Below, one piece after another: positions 42,001-49,708 of a stretch of 64,000 nt of DNA. Location of the stretch: contig DASUHA010000014.1 in NCBI GenBank assembly GCA_036273735.1, forward strand, positions 8,296 to 72,295. The letters are read 5' to 3'. Under the pieces are notes generated by a model that was not told where the DNA came from, did no database searches, and saw only the letters and a list, made by a program, of their open reading frames with translations. The stretch is from 13-2-20CM-66-19 sp036273735. GTDB taxonomy: Bacteria; Pseudomonadota; Gammaproteobacteria; Steroidobacterales; Steroidobacteraceae. A program made the translations under genes and the position numbers. Position 1 is the stretch's first letter; every line of letters begins with the position of its first letter.

Positions 42001-42174
42001 CTCTCCATCATCGGAGGGCTCCTCGTCAGCCAGCTCCTGACACTCTTCACGACGCCCGTGATCTATCTCTTCTTCGACAGGCTGTCGAAGCGCGTCAAGG
42101 CTTGGGCCGGTGTCAGGTCGGCTGGCGGCGATGAGCATCCGCGACTGCCGCCGCAGGCGGCGGGCTCGCGGTGA
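39031..42174 (+). CDS. RND multidrug efflux transporter, MdtB-like
   Basis: A 1047-residue RND permease; the ATG at 39031 overlaps the adaptor stop. MNPSRPYILRPVATSLLMVAIVILG is the first membrane helix. The protein shows the twelve-helix, two-large-loop pattern (SLDNLSLMALTIASGFVVDDAIVMIENI in TM4 with the proton-relay Asp pair). It is driven by proton motive force and exports small molecules. Together with the next gene it makes the heteromeric MdtBC-type pair. No substrate can be inferred; proximity to the amino-acid-derived cassette allows the guess that it exports that product. Confidence 0.94.
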   Translation: MNPSRPYILRPVATSLLMVAIVILGAIGYLLLPVSTLPEVDYPTIEVTTFLPGASPDVMASTVTGPLEREFGQMPGLSEMSSSSSAGASIVTLQFDLNLSLDVAEAEVQAAISASQSLLPQSLPAPPIYAKVNPADAPVLALAVTSSTMPTPKVEDLADTRIAEKISQVTGVGLVSLNGAPRPAVRVLANLQQLAAYGLNLDDLRTTIANSNTDAPKGNFDGTAHSYTIDANDQIQSPAEYANLVVAYKNGAPVYLKSVAQVVESAENTQLASWVNDVPAVLVNVQRQPGANVIQVVDRVQALLPELRASLPSNVSLSVVTDRTNTIRASVNDVQFELSLAVALVVMVIFLFLRSVPATIIPSLSVPVSLIGTFAVMYLAGFSLDNLSLMALTIASGFVVDDAIVMIENISRHIEKGEKPLAAALKGSGEIAFTIVSLTISLIAVLIPLLFMREVVGRLFREFAITLAISILISAVVSLTLVPMLCAKMLRTHEETARSQGSFARRAEEGFNRLIQRYGRALELTLEHQTLVLWVAVGTLVLTVLLYVLIPKGFFPLQDAGLLQATTQAPPAISFSEMTRRQQALAGVIRKDPDVESLTSYVGVDGTNATLNDGRMLINLRPKEDRSDSIETVMQRLRQEARQVPGIALALQPVQDLTISSIQGSAQYQFILGAASRSILDPWVPKLLAALQRSASLAHVSTTFLDQGLTAQVDVDHSTAARFGITDATIDNALYDAFGQRIISTIYTQSNDYRVILTADPTLNDTVNSLNYIYLPSAGGGQVPLGSIAHVGVRQAPLSIQHLGQFPAAVFSFDTAPGASLGAAVAAIRQTEKDIGLPVSISTTFEGEALAFESSLTSEVLLLLAAIATVYIVLGVLYESYIHPLTILSTLPSAGIGALLALMLAGQSLNIISIIGIVLLIGIVKKNAIMMIDFALTAEREGGQAPRQAIYEASLLRFRPILMTTVAALFAALPLVLGTGTGSELRSPLGLSIIGGLLVSQLLTLFTTPVIYLFFDRLSKRVKAWAGVRSAGGDEHPRLPPQAAGSR

Positions 42175-42187
42175 ATCCCGGGCGGAC

Positions 42188-45100
42188 ATGAACGTCTCCA
42201 GGCCATTCGTCATGCGGCCCGTCGCCACGACGCTGCTCTCATGCGGCCTCGCACTTGCAGGGCTTGCCGCCTACTTCCTGCTGCCGGTCTCCTCCATGCC
42301 GACGGTCGACTTCCCCGCCATCGTGGTCATGGGGACTCTTCCTGGTGCGAGCCCGGAGACGGTCGCCACCAGCGTCACGACACCGCTCGAGCGGCACTTG
42401 AGCGCCATCGCGGGCGTCGACGAGATGACCTCGGAGAGCTCGGAGGGGAGCTCCCGCATCATCCTGCTCTTCGACCTCAATCGCGACATCCACGGCGCCG
42501 AGAGTGACGTGCAGGCGGCGATCGAGGCGGCGCGGCAGGACCTGCCGGGCTCGCTGCGCGAGAATCCGACCTATCACGCCTTCAATCCCTCCGATGCGCC
42601 CATCCTCATCCTGGCGCTGACCTCCGATACGCTGCCCATCGGAGATCTCTACGATGCCGCCTCGACGGTCATCCAGCAGAAGCTGCTGCAGATCGAGGGC
42701 GTCGGCGATGTCTCCCTCGGCGGCAGCTCGCTGCCGGCGGTGCGCATCGACCTCAATCCGCAGGCGCTCTTCAAGTACGGCATCGGGCTCGAGGATGTAC
42801 GCGCGGCCATCGCGGCGGCCAACGCCAACGCCCCCAAGGGCGCGCTCGATGACCCGCAGCGGCGCTACCAGATCTATGTCAATGACAGCGCCACCGACCC
42901 GGCGCAGTACCGCTCTCTCATCGTCGCTTACCGTAACGGCGCGGCGGTACGGCTGGGCGACATCGCGACGATAGGCGAGGGCGTCGAAGACGTGCGCAAT
43001 CTGGGCCTCGCGGACGGGAATCGAGCGGTGCTCATGGTGATCCGCAAGCAGCCGGGCGCCAACATCATCGACACGGTCGATGCGATCAAGGCAGTGGTCC
43101 CGCAGATCCGTGCGTCGATCCCCGCGGGCATCAATCTCATCGTCACCAACGATCGGACGCAAAGCATCCGCGCCTCCCTGCACGATGTCGAGGTCACGCT
43201 CCTCATCTCGCTGCTGCTGGTCGTCACGGTCGTGCTGGTCATGTTGCGCAATCCCCGCGCCGCGCTGGTCCCGGCAGTGGCCGTCCCGCTCTCCCTGGTG
43301 GGTACCTTCGGGGTGATGTACCTCCTCGGGTTCAGTCTGAACAATCTCTCGCTCATGGCGCTCACCGTCGCGACCGGGTTCGTCGTCGACGATGCCATCG
43401 TCGTCATCGAGAACATCACCCGCCACGTCGAGGCAGGTGTACCGCGTCTGCAGGCTGCGCTGGACGGCGCGCGCGAGGTGGGCTTCACCGTTCTCGCGAT
43501 GAGCGTTGCGCTGATTGCCGTGTTCATCCCCATTCTCATGATGGGCGGCCTGGTCGGGCGCGTGCTGCGCGAGTTCGCCATGACCCTGGCCGTCACCGTG
43601 GTGCTCTCGCTCGTCATCTCGCTCACCCTGACTCCGATGCTCTGCGGACGGATCCTGCGCCCGCCACCGCATCTCGGGCGATTCCTGCTGGCGGTGGAGC
43701 GCGGCTTCAATGCCCTGCGTGAGCTCTACGGCCGCTCGCTGGCCGATGCGATCCGTCATCCGCGAGCGGTCATGCTGGTGCTGCTCGGCGTGGTGGTGCT
43801 CAACTTCTATCTTTTCGCCATCGTGCCGAAGGGGTTCTTCCCGCAGGAGAGCTCCGGGGCGCTGATGGGCTTCGTGCGCGCCGACCAGAGCATCTCCTTC
43901 CAGGCGATGCAGCAGAAGATGCTGCGCATCGTGAGAACGGTCAGCCGCGATCCGGCGATCGCGCACGTGGTCGCTTTCACGGGCGGCGGCGGCGGCGGGC
44001 ACTTCGGCGGCGCGATCAACACCGGGCAGATGTTCGCGGAGCTCAAGCCCATTTCCGAGCGCAAGGTCAGCGACGATGCCGTCATCGCACGCGTGCGCAG
44101 GGCGCTCTCCGGCGTCACCGGCGCGCGGCTCTTCCTGCAATCCTCGCAGGACATTCACATGGGTGGCCGGCAGGGCTTCGCGGAGTATCAGTACACACTG
44201 CTCTCCGATGACCTCGCGACTCTCAGCGCCTGGACACCGAAGATCACCGAGGCCCTGGAGAACAGCAGTGCCATCGAGGATGTGAGCTCCGACAGGCAGG
44301 AGAGCGGGCTCGACGTGCGTCTGGACATCGATCGCGCCACTGCCGCGCGGCTCGGCGTCGACATGTCGGAGGTCGACAACACGCTCTATGACGCATTCGG
44401 GCAGCGGCTGGTCTCGACCATCTATCAGGACATGAATCAGTACCACGTCGTGATGGAGGTCGACCCGCGCTTCTGGCAGAGCCCGGAGACTTTGAAGGAC
44501 ATCTACGTCAGTACCTCCGGCGGTGCGCTGAGCGGCACGCAGTCGAGCGCACCGGCCTCGGGGGCCTTCCAGGTGCCGGCGGGCGCGAGCGGGGGCAACG
44601 CCGCCTCTCGAGCGGCGTCGGCATCGAGCACCACGGCGAGCACGGCAGCGGGCACGGCAGCGGGCACGGCAGCGGGCACGGCAGCGAGCAGCGCCGCGCA
44701 GAACTTCCAGCTCAATCAGCTCACCAACAGTACCGGCAAGGCTTCCACCGGCTCATCGCTCAGCACCCGGCAGGAGACCATGGTGCCGCTCTCGGCCTTC
44801 AGCCACTACGGCCCCGGAACGACGCCGCTCGCCGTCAACCACCAGGGCCCGTTCGTCGCCGCGACCTTCTCGTTCAATCTGCCGGACGGCGAGCCGCTCG
44901 GCACAGCGGTGGCGGCCATCAACCACGTGATGCAGGACCTGCACGTGCCGATCTCCATCCACGGAGAGTTCGCGGGAACCGCGAGATTATTCCGGCAAAC
45001 GATCGTGGAGGAGCCGCTGCTCATCCTCGCTTCCCTGATCGCGGTCTACATTGTGCTCGGAGTGCTCTACGAGAGCCTGACACAGCCCATCACCATTCTC

Positions 45101-45562
45101 TCGACTCTGCCCTCGAGCGGTATCGGGGCGGTGCTCGCGCTGCTCCTCTTCGGGGAGTCCTTCACCCTGATTGCGCTGATCGCGGTGATCCTCCTCATCG
45201 GCATCGTTCTGAAGAACGCCATCATGATGGTGGACGTGGCTCTCGAGACGCAGCGCCACGGTAAGGAGGGAGCCGCGAAAGCGATCCACGATGCATGCAT
45301 GCTGCGCTTCCGACCCATCATGATGACCACTCTCGCGGCAATGCTCGGTGCGCTGCCGCTCGCGGTGATGACGGGGCAGGGCTCCGAGATGCGCCGCCCC
45401 CTCGGCATCGCGATCGTCGGAGGGCTCTTCATCAGCCAGATCCTGACGCTCTACACGACGCCGGTCGTCTACATTTATCTCGATCGCTTCCGCCTATGGA
45501 TCAAGAGAACCTTCCGTCGCCGCGAAAGGCACCTGCCGTCTCCCGGAGCGCAGCCGGTATGA
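42188..45562 (+). CDS. RND multidrug efflux transporter, MdtC-like, with periplasmic low-complexity insert
   Basis: A 1124-residue RND permease (start MNVSRPFVMRPVATTLLS; an upstream frame is open but overlaps the mdtB-like gene). TM4 contains FVVDDAIVVIENITRH with the Asp pair. It is about 80 residues longer than its partner. The extra length lies in the second periplasmic loop (about residues 780-860), an Ala/Thr/Ser/Gly-rich insert encoded partly by a 12-base tandem repeat at 44639-44686. The insert could be a harmless linker expansion. A four-base overlap couples it to the outer-membrane channel gene. Confidence 0.93.
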   Translation: MNVSRPFVMRPVATTLLSCGLALAGLAAYFLLPVSSMPTVDFPAIVVMGTLPGASPETVATSVTTPLERHLSAIAGVDEMTSESSEGSSRIILLFDLNRDIHGAESDVQAAIEAARQDLPGSLRENPTYHAFNPSDAPILILALTSDTLPIGDLYDAASTVIQQKLLQIEGVGDVSLGGSSLPAVRIDLNPQALFKYGIGLEDVRAAIAAANANAPKGALDDPQRRYQIYVNDSATDPAQYRSLIVAYRNGAAVRLGDIATIGEGVEDVRNLGLADGNRAVLMVIRKQPGANIIDTVDAIKAVVPQIRASIPAGINLIVTNDRTQSIRASLHDVEVTLLISLLLVVTVVLVMLRNPRAALVPAVAVPLSLVGTFGVMYLLGFSLNNLSLMALTVATGFVVDDAIVVIENITRHVEAGVPRLQAALDGAREVGFTVLAMSVALIAVFIPILMMGGLVGRVLREFAMTLAVTVVLSLVISLTLTPMLCGRILRPPPHLGRFLLAVERGFNALRELYGRSLADAIRHPRAVMLVLLGVVVLNFYLFAIVPKGFFPQESSGALMGFVRADQSISFQAMQQKMLRIVRTVSRDPAIAHVVAFTGGGGGGHFGGAINTGQMFAELKPISERKVSDDAVIARVRRALSGVTGARLFLQSSQDIHMGGRQGFAEYQYTLLSDDLATLSAWTPKITEALENSSAIEDVSSDRQESGLDVRLDIDRATAARLGVDMSEVDNTLYDAFGQRLVSTIYQDMNQYHVVMEVDPRFWQSPETLKDIYVSTSGGALSGTQSSAPASGAFQVPAGASGGNAASRAASASSTTASTAAGTAAGTAAGTAASSAAQNFQLNQLTNSTGKASTGSSLSTRQETMVPLSAFSHYGPGTTPLAVNHQGPFVAATFSFNLPDGEPLGTAVAAINHVMQDLHVPISIHGEFAGTARLFRQTIVEEPLLILASLIAVYIVLGVLYESLTQPITILSTLPSSGIGAVLALLLFGESFTLIALIAVILLIGIVLKNAIMMVDVALETQRHGKEGAAKAIHDACMLRFRPIMMTTLAAMLGALPLAVMTGQGSEMRRPLGIAIVGGLFISQILTLYTTPVVYIYLDRFRLWIKRTFRRRERHLPSPGAQPV
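44639..44686 (+). repeat. 12-bp tandem repeat, four copies, inside the mdtC-like gene
   Basis: Four near-identical copies of GGCACGGCAGCG (the first has A for G at position 1) in frame with the gene, encoding Gly/Ala/Thr repeats. Being 12 bases long it can expand or contract without shifting the frame. Confidence 0.9.
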
Positions 45563-47073
45563 GTTGTCGGACGCGCCTCCGCAAGCCGCCCGTACGATCC
45601 CGCGGCAGGGTGTTTGCCGGCGCGGGCCCGTCACTGGCCGCGGCAGCTTGTGTCCTCGCGCTCGACGCGTGCGCCGTAGGGCCGAACTACCATCGGCCGT
45701 CGGTGCCGCCGGCGCCTGCATTCAAGGAGGGACAGGGTTGGGCGCCGGCAACGCCTGCGCAGATCTCCGGCGAGGAGTGGTGGTCGGTTTATGACGACCC
45801 CGTCCTGTCCTCGCTCGAGAAGCAGGTCGAGGTCTCGAATCAGAACCTCAAGGCCGCGGTGGCCTCCTACTACGCTGCGCGGGAAGCGGTCGGCGTCACA
45901 CGGGGCACGCTCTTCCCGAGCATCGGGCTCGGCGGCAGCGGTACCCGCACCGGGGGCTCCGCCCGAAGCAACCTGTCTCTCAGCGGGCTGCCTGTCGGGG
46001 TCGTGCAGGGCGGCTCCAGCACCCGCACGCTCTACGATGCCAACGCGAACGCGAGTTGGGATCTCGACATCTGGGGCAAGATCCGCCGCCAGCTCGAGGG
46101 CGACCTGGCGCAGGCACAGGCAAGCGCCGCGGACGTGGCTGCCGCCCGGCTCTCCGCACAGGCGGCGCTGGCGACGGACTACTTCCAGCTGCGGGCCGCG
46201 GAGCAGCAGCTGCGCCTCCTGAAAACATCAGTGCAGGACTACCAGGTGTCGCTGCAGATTGCGCAGAACCGTGTCAATGCAGGCGTGACGACGCTTGCAG
46301 ACGTCTATTCCGCACGTACGCTGCTGGAGAATACGCAGTCACAGGAGAACACGGTGGAGCTCACCCGGGCGAAGTTGGAGCATGCGATTGCGGTGCTGAT
46401 CGGGAAGGCACCGGCGGCGCTGACTCTCGCGCAGGGTGAGCTGGCCGCTACGGTCCCGGTCGTTCCGGCGGGCGTGCCCTCGCAGCTGCTGCTGCGCCGC
46501 CCGGATATCGCCGCAGCGGAACGCACCGTCGAAAACGCCAATGCGCAGATCGGCGTTGCGGAGTCGGCGTGGTTCCCCAGCCTGACGCTGTCAGGCGCGT
46601 ACGGCTACGAGTCCTCATCGCTCGCCACCCTGATCCGCGCGAGCAACTCTGTCTGGTCCTTCGGGCCGTCTCTGGCGGAAACCGTCTTCAACGGCGGCGC
46701 AAGGGTCGCGCAGACGCGCGAAGAGCGTGCGCTATACGACTCTGCGGTAGCGACCTACCGCCAGACGGTGCTGAGCGCGTTTCAGCAGGTCGAGGACGAT
46801 CTCGCGACGCTGCGGTACCTGCAGACAGACTATGCCCAGGAGCAGCAAGCGCTCGCCGACGCGGAGCGATCCGAAGCGCTGACGCTCAATCAGTACAAGG
46901 CGGGCGTTGCCGACTACGCGAGCGTACTGACAGCGCAGACCGCACGACTCAACACGGAGATCACCGCGCTCGACGTCCAGAATCAGCGGTTGGTCGCCAG
47001 CGTGGACCTGATCGACGCCATCGGCGGCGGCTGGAGCAGTGCCCGGTTGCGAGACCGCTCGCCCATCAATTGA
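45559..47073 (+). CDS. NodT-family outer-membrane efflux lipoprotein
   Basis: A 504-residue outer-membrane factor; ATG overlaps the previous stop (ATGA). The N-terminal stretch is long and basic, followed by a hydrophobic segment and lipobox-like LALDAC, then AVGPNYHRPSVPPAPAF, the classical NodT opening. Two OEP repeats form the trimeric channel (WDLDIWGKIRRQLEGDLAQAQAS; LLLRRPDIAAAERTVENANAQIGVAESAWFP). It completes the tripartite pump with the three genes upstream. Its 3' end overlaps the convergent FN3 lipoprotein gene by 8 bases. Confidence 0.92.
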   Translation: MSCRTRLRKPPVRSRGRVFAGAGPSLAAAACVLALDACAVGPNYHRPSVPPAPAFKEGQGWAPATPAQISGEEWWSVYDDPVLSSLEKQVEVSNQNLKAAVASYYAAREAVGVTRGTLFPSIGLGGSGTRTGGSARSNLSLSGLPVGVVQGGSSTRTLYDANANASWDLDIWGKIRRQLEGDLAQAQASAADVAAARLSAQAALATDYFQLRAAEQQLRLLKTSVQDYQVSLQIAQNRVNAGVTTLADVYSARTLLENTQSQENTVELTRAKLEHAIAVLIGKAPAALTLAQGELAATVPVVPAGVPSQLLLRRPDIAAAERTVENANAQIGVAESAWFPSLTLSGAYGYESSSLATLIRASNSVWSFGPSLAETVFNGGARVAQTREERALYDSAVATYRQTVLSAFQQVEDDLATLRYLQTDYAQEQQALADAERSEALTLNQYKAGVADYASVLTAQTARLNTEITALDVQNQRLVASVDLIDAIGGGWSSARLRDRSPIN

Positions 47074-47569
47074 TCGTTGCGGTGACCTCGGCCGAGACGG
47101 GGCTCTCCGTGCCCTCGGAATTGACTGCGGCCACCGAGAAGTAGTACGTCCCGGGCTGCAGGTCGTCGACCACGTAGGTAGCGATCCCCGGATTCGGAAC
47201 GGAAATCTTATGCGTGTAGTAGCCGGATGCGGGCCCGTAAAGGATGTCGTAGCCGGCCAGATCCGTCAGCGTCGTGCCATCCATGTTTTCCGTCGGCGGC
47301 ATCCAGTTGATCGTGACGGCTTTGCCGCCTGCGGGTGGGGGATTGCTGCCGCTGGTGCTACTGCTGCTGCTGCCGCCATCGGCTCCAGCGCCGCTCGTCG
47401 AAGTGGAGACCGGACTTGAAGCGTTAGGCGGCGTCGAGGCGGTAGCTGCCGACGTCGACGCGCTGTCCGCGGCACCTCCACCGCAGGCAGAGAGTGTGAG
47501 CCACAGCCCTGCCATGACACATAGATAGACCTCGCGGTGCGACCCGCGTCCCCGTTTGGCGTTCGTCAT
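47066..47569 (-). CDS. small FN3-domain lipoprotein under riboswitch-like leader
   Basis: A 167-residue lipoprotein: basic N terminus, hydrophobic VMAGLWLTLSAC with lipobox, then a Ser/Thr/Ala/Gly-rich linker (about 40 residues) and an FN3-like domain (AVTINWMPPTENMDGTTLTDLAGYDILYG ... PGTYYFSVAAVNSEG). GGGG lies about 8 bases before the ATG. It is a paralogue of 21135-21608. Its 5' region is striking: a perfect sigma-54 promoter and a c-di-GMP-I-like riboswitch precede it by 155-290 bases. That suggests a surface or matrix protein produced when PrsR-type and c-di-GMP signals agree. The binding partner is unknown. Confidence 0.83.
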   Translation of the reverse strand: MTNAKRGRGSHREVYLCVMAGLWLTLSACGGGAADSASTSAATASTPPNASSPVSTSTSGAGADGGSSSSSTSGSNPPPAGGKAVTINWMPPTENMDGTTLTDLAGYDILYGPASGYYTHKISVPNPGIATYVVDDLQPGTYYFSVAAVNSEGTESPVSAEVTATIN

Positions 47570-47723
47570 TAAATACCCCGAACCGTGCGACCCGTTGCCG
47601 GTCTTGTAACGGGCGAGTCCTTCAGTTCAGGAGAGTGCTCGAAGCGTTCAGCCGCGACGTGGCTGTTCCTTCACAGGGCTGCTGACATGCGCTGCGCATC
47701 GGCATGCGCAGTAATCAGGACCA

Positions 47724-47817
47724 CCCCGGCAACTCCGCTGTCGTAGGCTTCGCGCCGTTAGACCGTGAGTTTTGCGACACCCGCCTTTCGACGGGTTTTG
47801 CGCGTTGCGCCGCCGGA
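47724..47817 (-). ncRNA. c-di-GMP-I (GEMM-I) riboswitch-like leader
   Basis: Read on the minus strand, the element is closed by CCGGC/GCCGG (P1). It contains CGCAAAACC followed by a stem ACCCGUC-GAAA-GGCGGGU capped by the GNRA tetraloop that docks in this class. Then come UCGCAAAAC (compare ACGCAAAGCC), CGGUCUAA, and the 3' signature ACAGCGGAGUUGCCGG (compare AGCGGGGUUACCG). The order of conserved blocks matches the class as I know it from the Vibrio Vc2 aptamer, with a few substitutions. It starts about 17 bases after the predicted sigma-54 transcription start and ends 155 bases before the lipoprotein ATG. The ligand (c-di-GMP or cGAMP) is not determined. Confidence 0.7.
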
Positions 47818-47844
47818 TGCGAGCCGACCGCGCGCCTGATGTAT

Positions 47845-47860
47845 TGCAACGCCTGTGCCA
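47845..47860 (-). promoter_or_regulatory. consensus sigma-54 promoter upstream of the riboswitch and lipoprotein
   Basis: On the minus strand TGGCACAGGCGTTGCA matches the -24/-12 consensus (TGGCAC-N5-TTGCA) at every defined base. Transcription would start near 47834, just before the riboswitch. Confidence 0.85.
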
Positions 47861-47936
47861 GGCACGATAAACGCCCGAAATATGGAGTGTTCGAGACGTA
47901 AGCTCGAGCTTGGCAGAACGCCTCGCGGCACTTACC

Positions 47937-47952
47937 GTCTGTACATGCAGAC
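47937..47952. promoter_or_regulatory. palindrome GTCTG-N6-CAGAC, candidate activator site
   Basis: The repeat lies 77 bases upstream of the -24 element of the minus-strand sigma-54 promoter and 195 bases upstream of a weaker plus-strand match. That is a typical place for an enhancer shared by divergent genes. The same palindrome occurs four more times before the two glycosidase-like genes. Confidence 0.55.
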
Positions 47953-48146
47953 AGTTGGTGTTGACTCCAGCGCTGCGATTTAACTAAGCATTTGAATTTG
48001 CCGCTGAAATCGCTCGTCGCGGATGGCCGACAGTGCGGTCGCTCTGCGTCGCCAGCCCGAGCACCAAATCGCCGTCACGATGTCGAACGGTGACAGGCGC
48101 CGACCACGACGGGCGAGGCCCCGAATTGCGCCGAGCAATCTAGATC

Positions 48147-48162
48147 AGGAGCGATGCTTGCT
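48147..48162 (+). promoter_or_regulatory. candidate sigma-54 promoter of the second WcaJ-like gene
   Basis: AGGAGC-N5-TTGCT retains -24 GG and C and a perfect -12 TTGC at the right spacing, 48 bases before the ATG. The -24 element is weak. Confidence 0.4.
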
Positions 48163-48209
48163 GTTTTCGGGCACACCCTGGGTGTACTCCCGCGACCGGC
48201 TCCCCTTGG

Positions 48210-49631
48210 ATGACCAGCGAAGCCCTTTCATTCACCCGCAGCTTCTCCATTGCCCTGGTAGCCCTCGTGGAAGCGATGGCCCCACCCGCAGTGTCGGTAG
48301 GATTGCTCTATGGGCTGTGCTGGGCTTATGACGCCCAGTTCAAGGGTTCTTTCATCGTCCTCGCGATTCTGGTCGCAGCTCTCTCGATACTGGTGCCGCC
48401 CCCGCGGACGCGCCCGCAGGGCTCTCCAGCCCTGCTGTCGCCCACCTGGCCGCTGGCGGGCCGGGTGCTCGCACGCTGGCTGATCATCGTTGGCATCATG
48501 CTCGCGATCGGCTTCCTCACCAAGTACTCGGTCAACTTTTCGCGCAAGATCGTCGCGTCGTGGATCGTGGCCACCCCGGCGTGCCTGATCCTGGTGATGC
48601 TCTGTCTGCAGGAGCTGCGGCGCCGATTGATGTATGACCCGAAGATGGTGCGCCGGGTGGCCTTCGCGGGCTTGAATGACAGCAGCATGGCCCTCGCCCG
48701 CAGCATTGGCGAGAGTGGTGAGCTCGCGGGCCTGAAGGTCGAGGGATTCTTCGACGATCGCAGCGCCGAGCGGCTGGGCTTGCCCGGCGCGCGCGCGCGC
48801 CTGCTCGGCCGGCTGCCGGACCTGGCTTCGTGGGTGAAGCGGCGCGGCATAGACGTTGTCTTCGTCGCGCTTCCGGTGCGGCACATCCAGCGCGTCATGC
48901 AGCTCCTCGATGAGCTGCGCGACACCACCGTATCGATTTACTACGTGCCGGACATTTTTGCCATCGATCTCATCCAGGCTCGAAGCGGCGAGCTCTTCGG
49001 CACCCCCGTGGTCGCGCTGTGCGAGACGCCGTTCTGCGGCTATCGCGGCGTCATCAAGCGGATCACCGACATCACGTTCGCCACTTCGATTCTGGTGGTG
49101 GCCGCGCCATTGATGCTCGCGCTCGCCGTGTTGGTGCGGATGTCGTCTCCCGGCCCGATCATCTTCGCCCAGCGCCGCTACGGACTCGACGGTCGGGAAA
49201 TCACCGTGTGGAAGTTCCGCACGATGACGGTGCTCGAGGATGGCGAGCGGGTCGTGCAGGCGAGGAGGGGGGATGCGCGCATCACGGCAGTGGGCCGGTT
49301 CATGCGGCGCTACTCGCTGGACGAGCTGCCGCAGCTCTTCAACATCCTGCAGGGGCGCATGAGCCTCGTCGGACCGCGACCGCACGCCGTGGCGCACAAC
49401 GAGGAATATCGGAAGCTGATCAAGGGCTACATGATCCGCCACAAGGTGCCCCCCGGGATGACCGGGCTCGCGCAGGTGAATGGTTGCCGGGGAGAGACCG
49501 CGCGGGTGGAGGAGATGCAGGCGCGGGTCAACTACGACCTCGAATACCTGCGCCGCTGGACGCCGCTGCTCGACCTGAAGATCCTGCTGCTCACCGCGAT
49601 CGTGCTCCTGCGGGGCGAGAAGGCGTACTGA
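48210..49631 (+). CDS. WcaJ-like undecaprenyl-phosphate hexose-1-phosphate transferase (second copy)
   Basis: A 473-residue initiating transferase with N-terminal membrane helices (about residues 10-125), a Rossmann-like middle domain (RRVAFAGLNDSSMALARSI) and a C-terminal catalytic domain (FAQRRYGLDGREITVWKFRTM, YSLDELPQLFNILQGRMSLVGPRPHA, GMTGLAQVNGCRGET). It is highly similar to 14379-15797, especially in the last 220 residues. As first gene of a run with a GT39-like enzyme, flippase, polymerase and two secreted glycosidase-like proteins, it should start the repeat unit of the polymer made by this operon. Confidence 0.92.
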   Translation: MTSEALSFTRSFSIALVALVEAMAPPAVSVGLLYGLCWAYDAQFKGSFIVLAILVAALSILVPPPRTRPQGSPALLSPTWPLAGRVLARWLIIVGIMLAIGFLTKYSVNFSRKIVASWIVATPACLILVMLCLQELRRRLMYDPKMVRRVAFAGLNDSSMALARSIGESGELAGLKVEGFFDDRSAERLGLPGARARLLGRLPDLASWVKRRGIDVVFVALPVRHIQRVMQLLDELRDTTVSIYYVPDIFAIDLIQARSGELFGTPVVALCETPFCGYRGVIKRITDITFATSILVVAAPLMLALAVLVRMSSPGPIIFAQRRYGLDGREITVWKFRTMTVLEDGERVVQARRGDARITAVGRFMRRYSLDELPQLFNILQGRMSLVGPRPHAVAHNEEYRKLIKGYMIRHKVPPGMTGLAQVNGCRGETARVEEMQARVNYDLEYLRRWTPLLDLKILLLTAIVLLRGEKAY

Positions 49632-49708
49632 TGGCAAGAAGTGATCGAGCATGCGGCCGCCGGCAGCCGAGCCGATGCTGACGGCGACGCGGCCGCCGTG
49701 AGACGCGA

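Larger units (their letters stand above)
47570..48209. other. 640-base divergent regulatory region
   Basis: No protein gene is supported here. On the minus strand it holds the lipoprotein leader with a 7-bp hairpin (TGCGCAT/ATGCGCA, 47693-47710), the riboswitch-like element (47724-47817) and the sigma-54 promoter (47845-47860). Towards the plus-strand sugar transferase it holds the palindrome GTCTG-N6-CAGAC (47937-47952) and a weaker plus-strand -24/-12 match (48147-48162). Confidence 0.6.

Noticed and set aside
42239..44446. 735-codon open frame on the minus strand
   Set aside because: It lies wholly inside the mdtC-like gene, its translation is rich in His/Asp/Glu/Arg of the kind produced by the antisense of GC-rich genes, and it matches no family.
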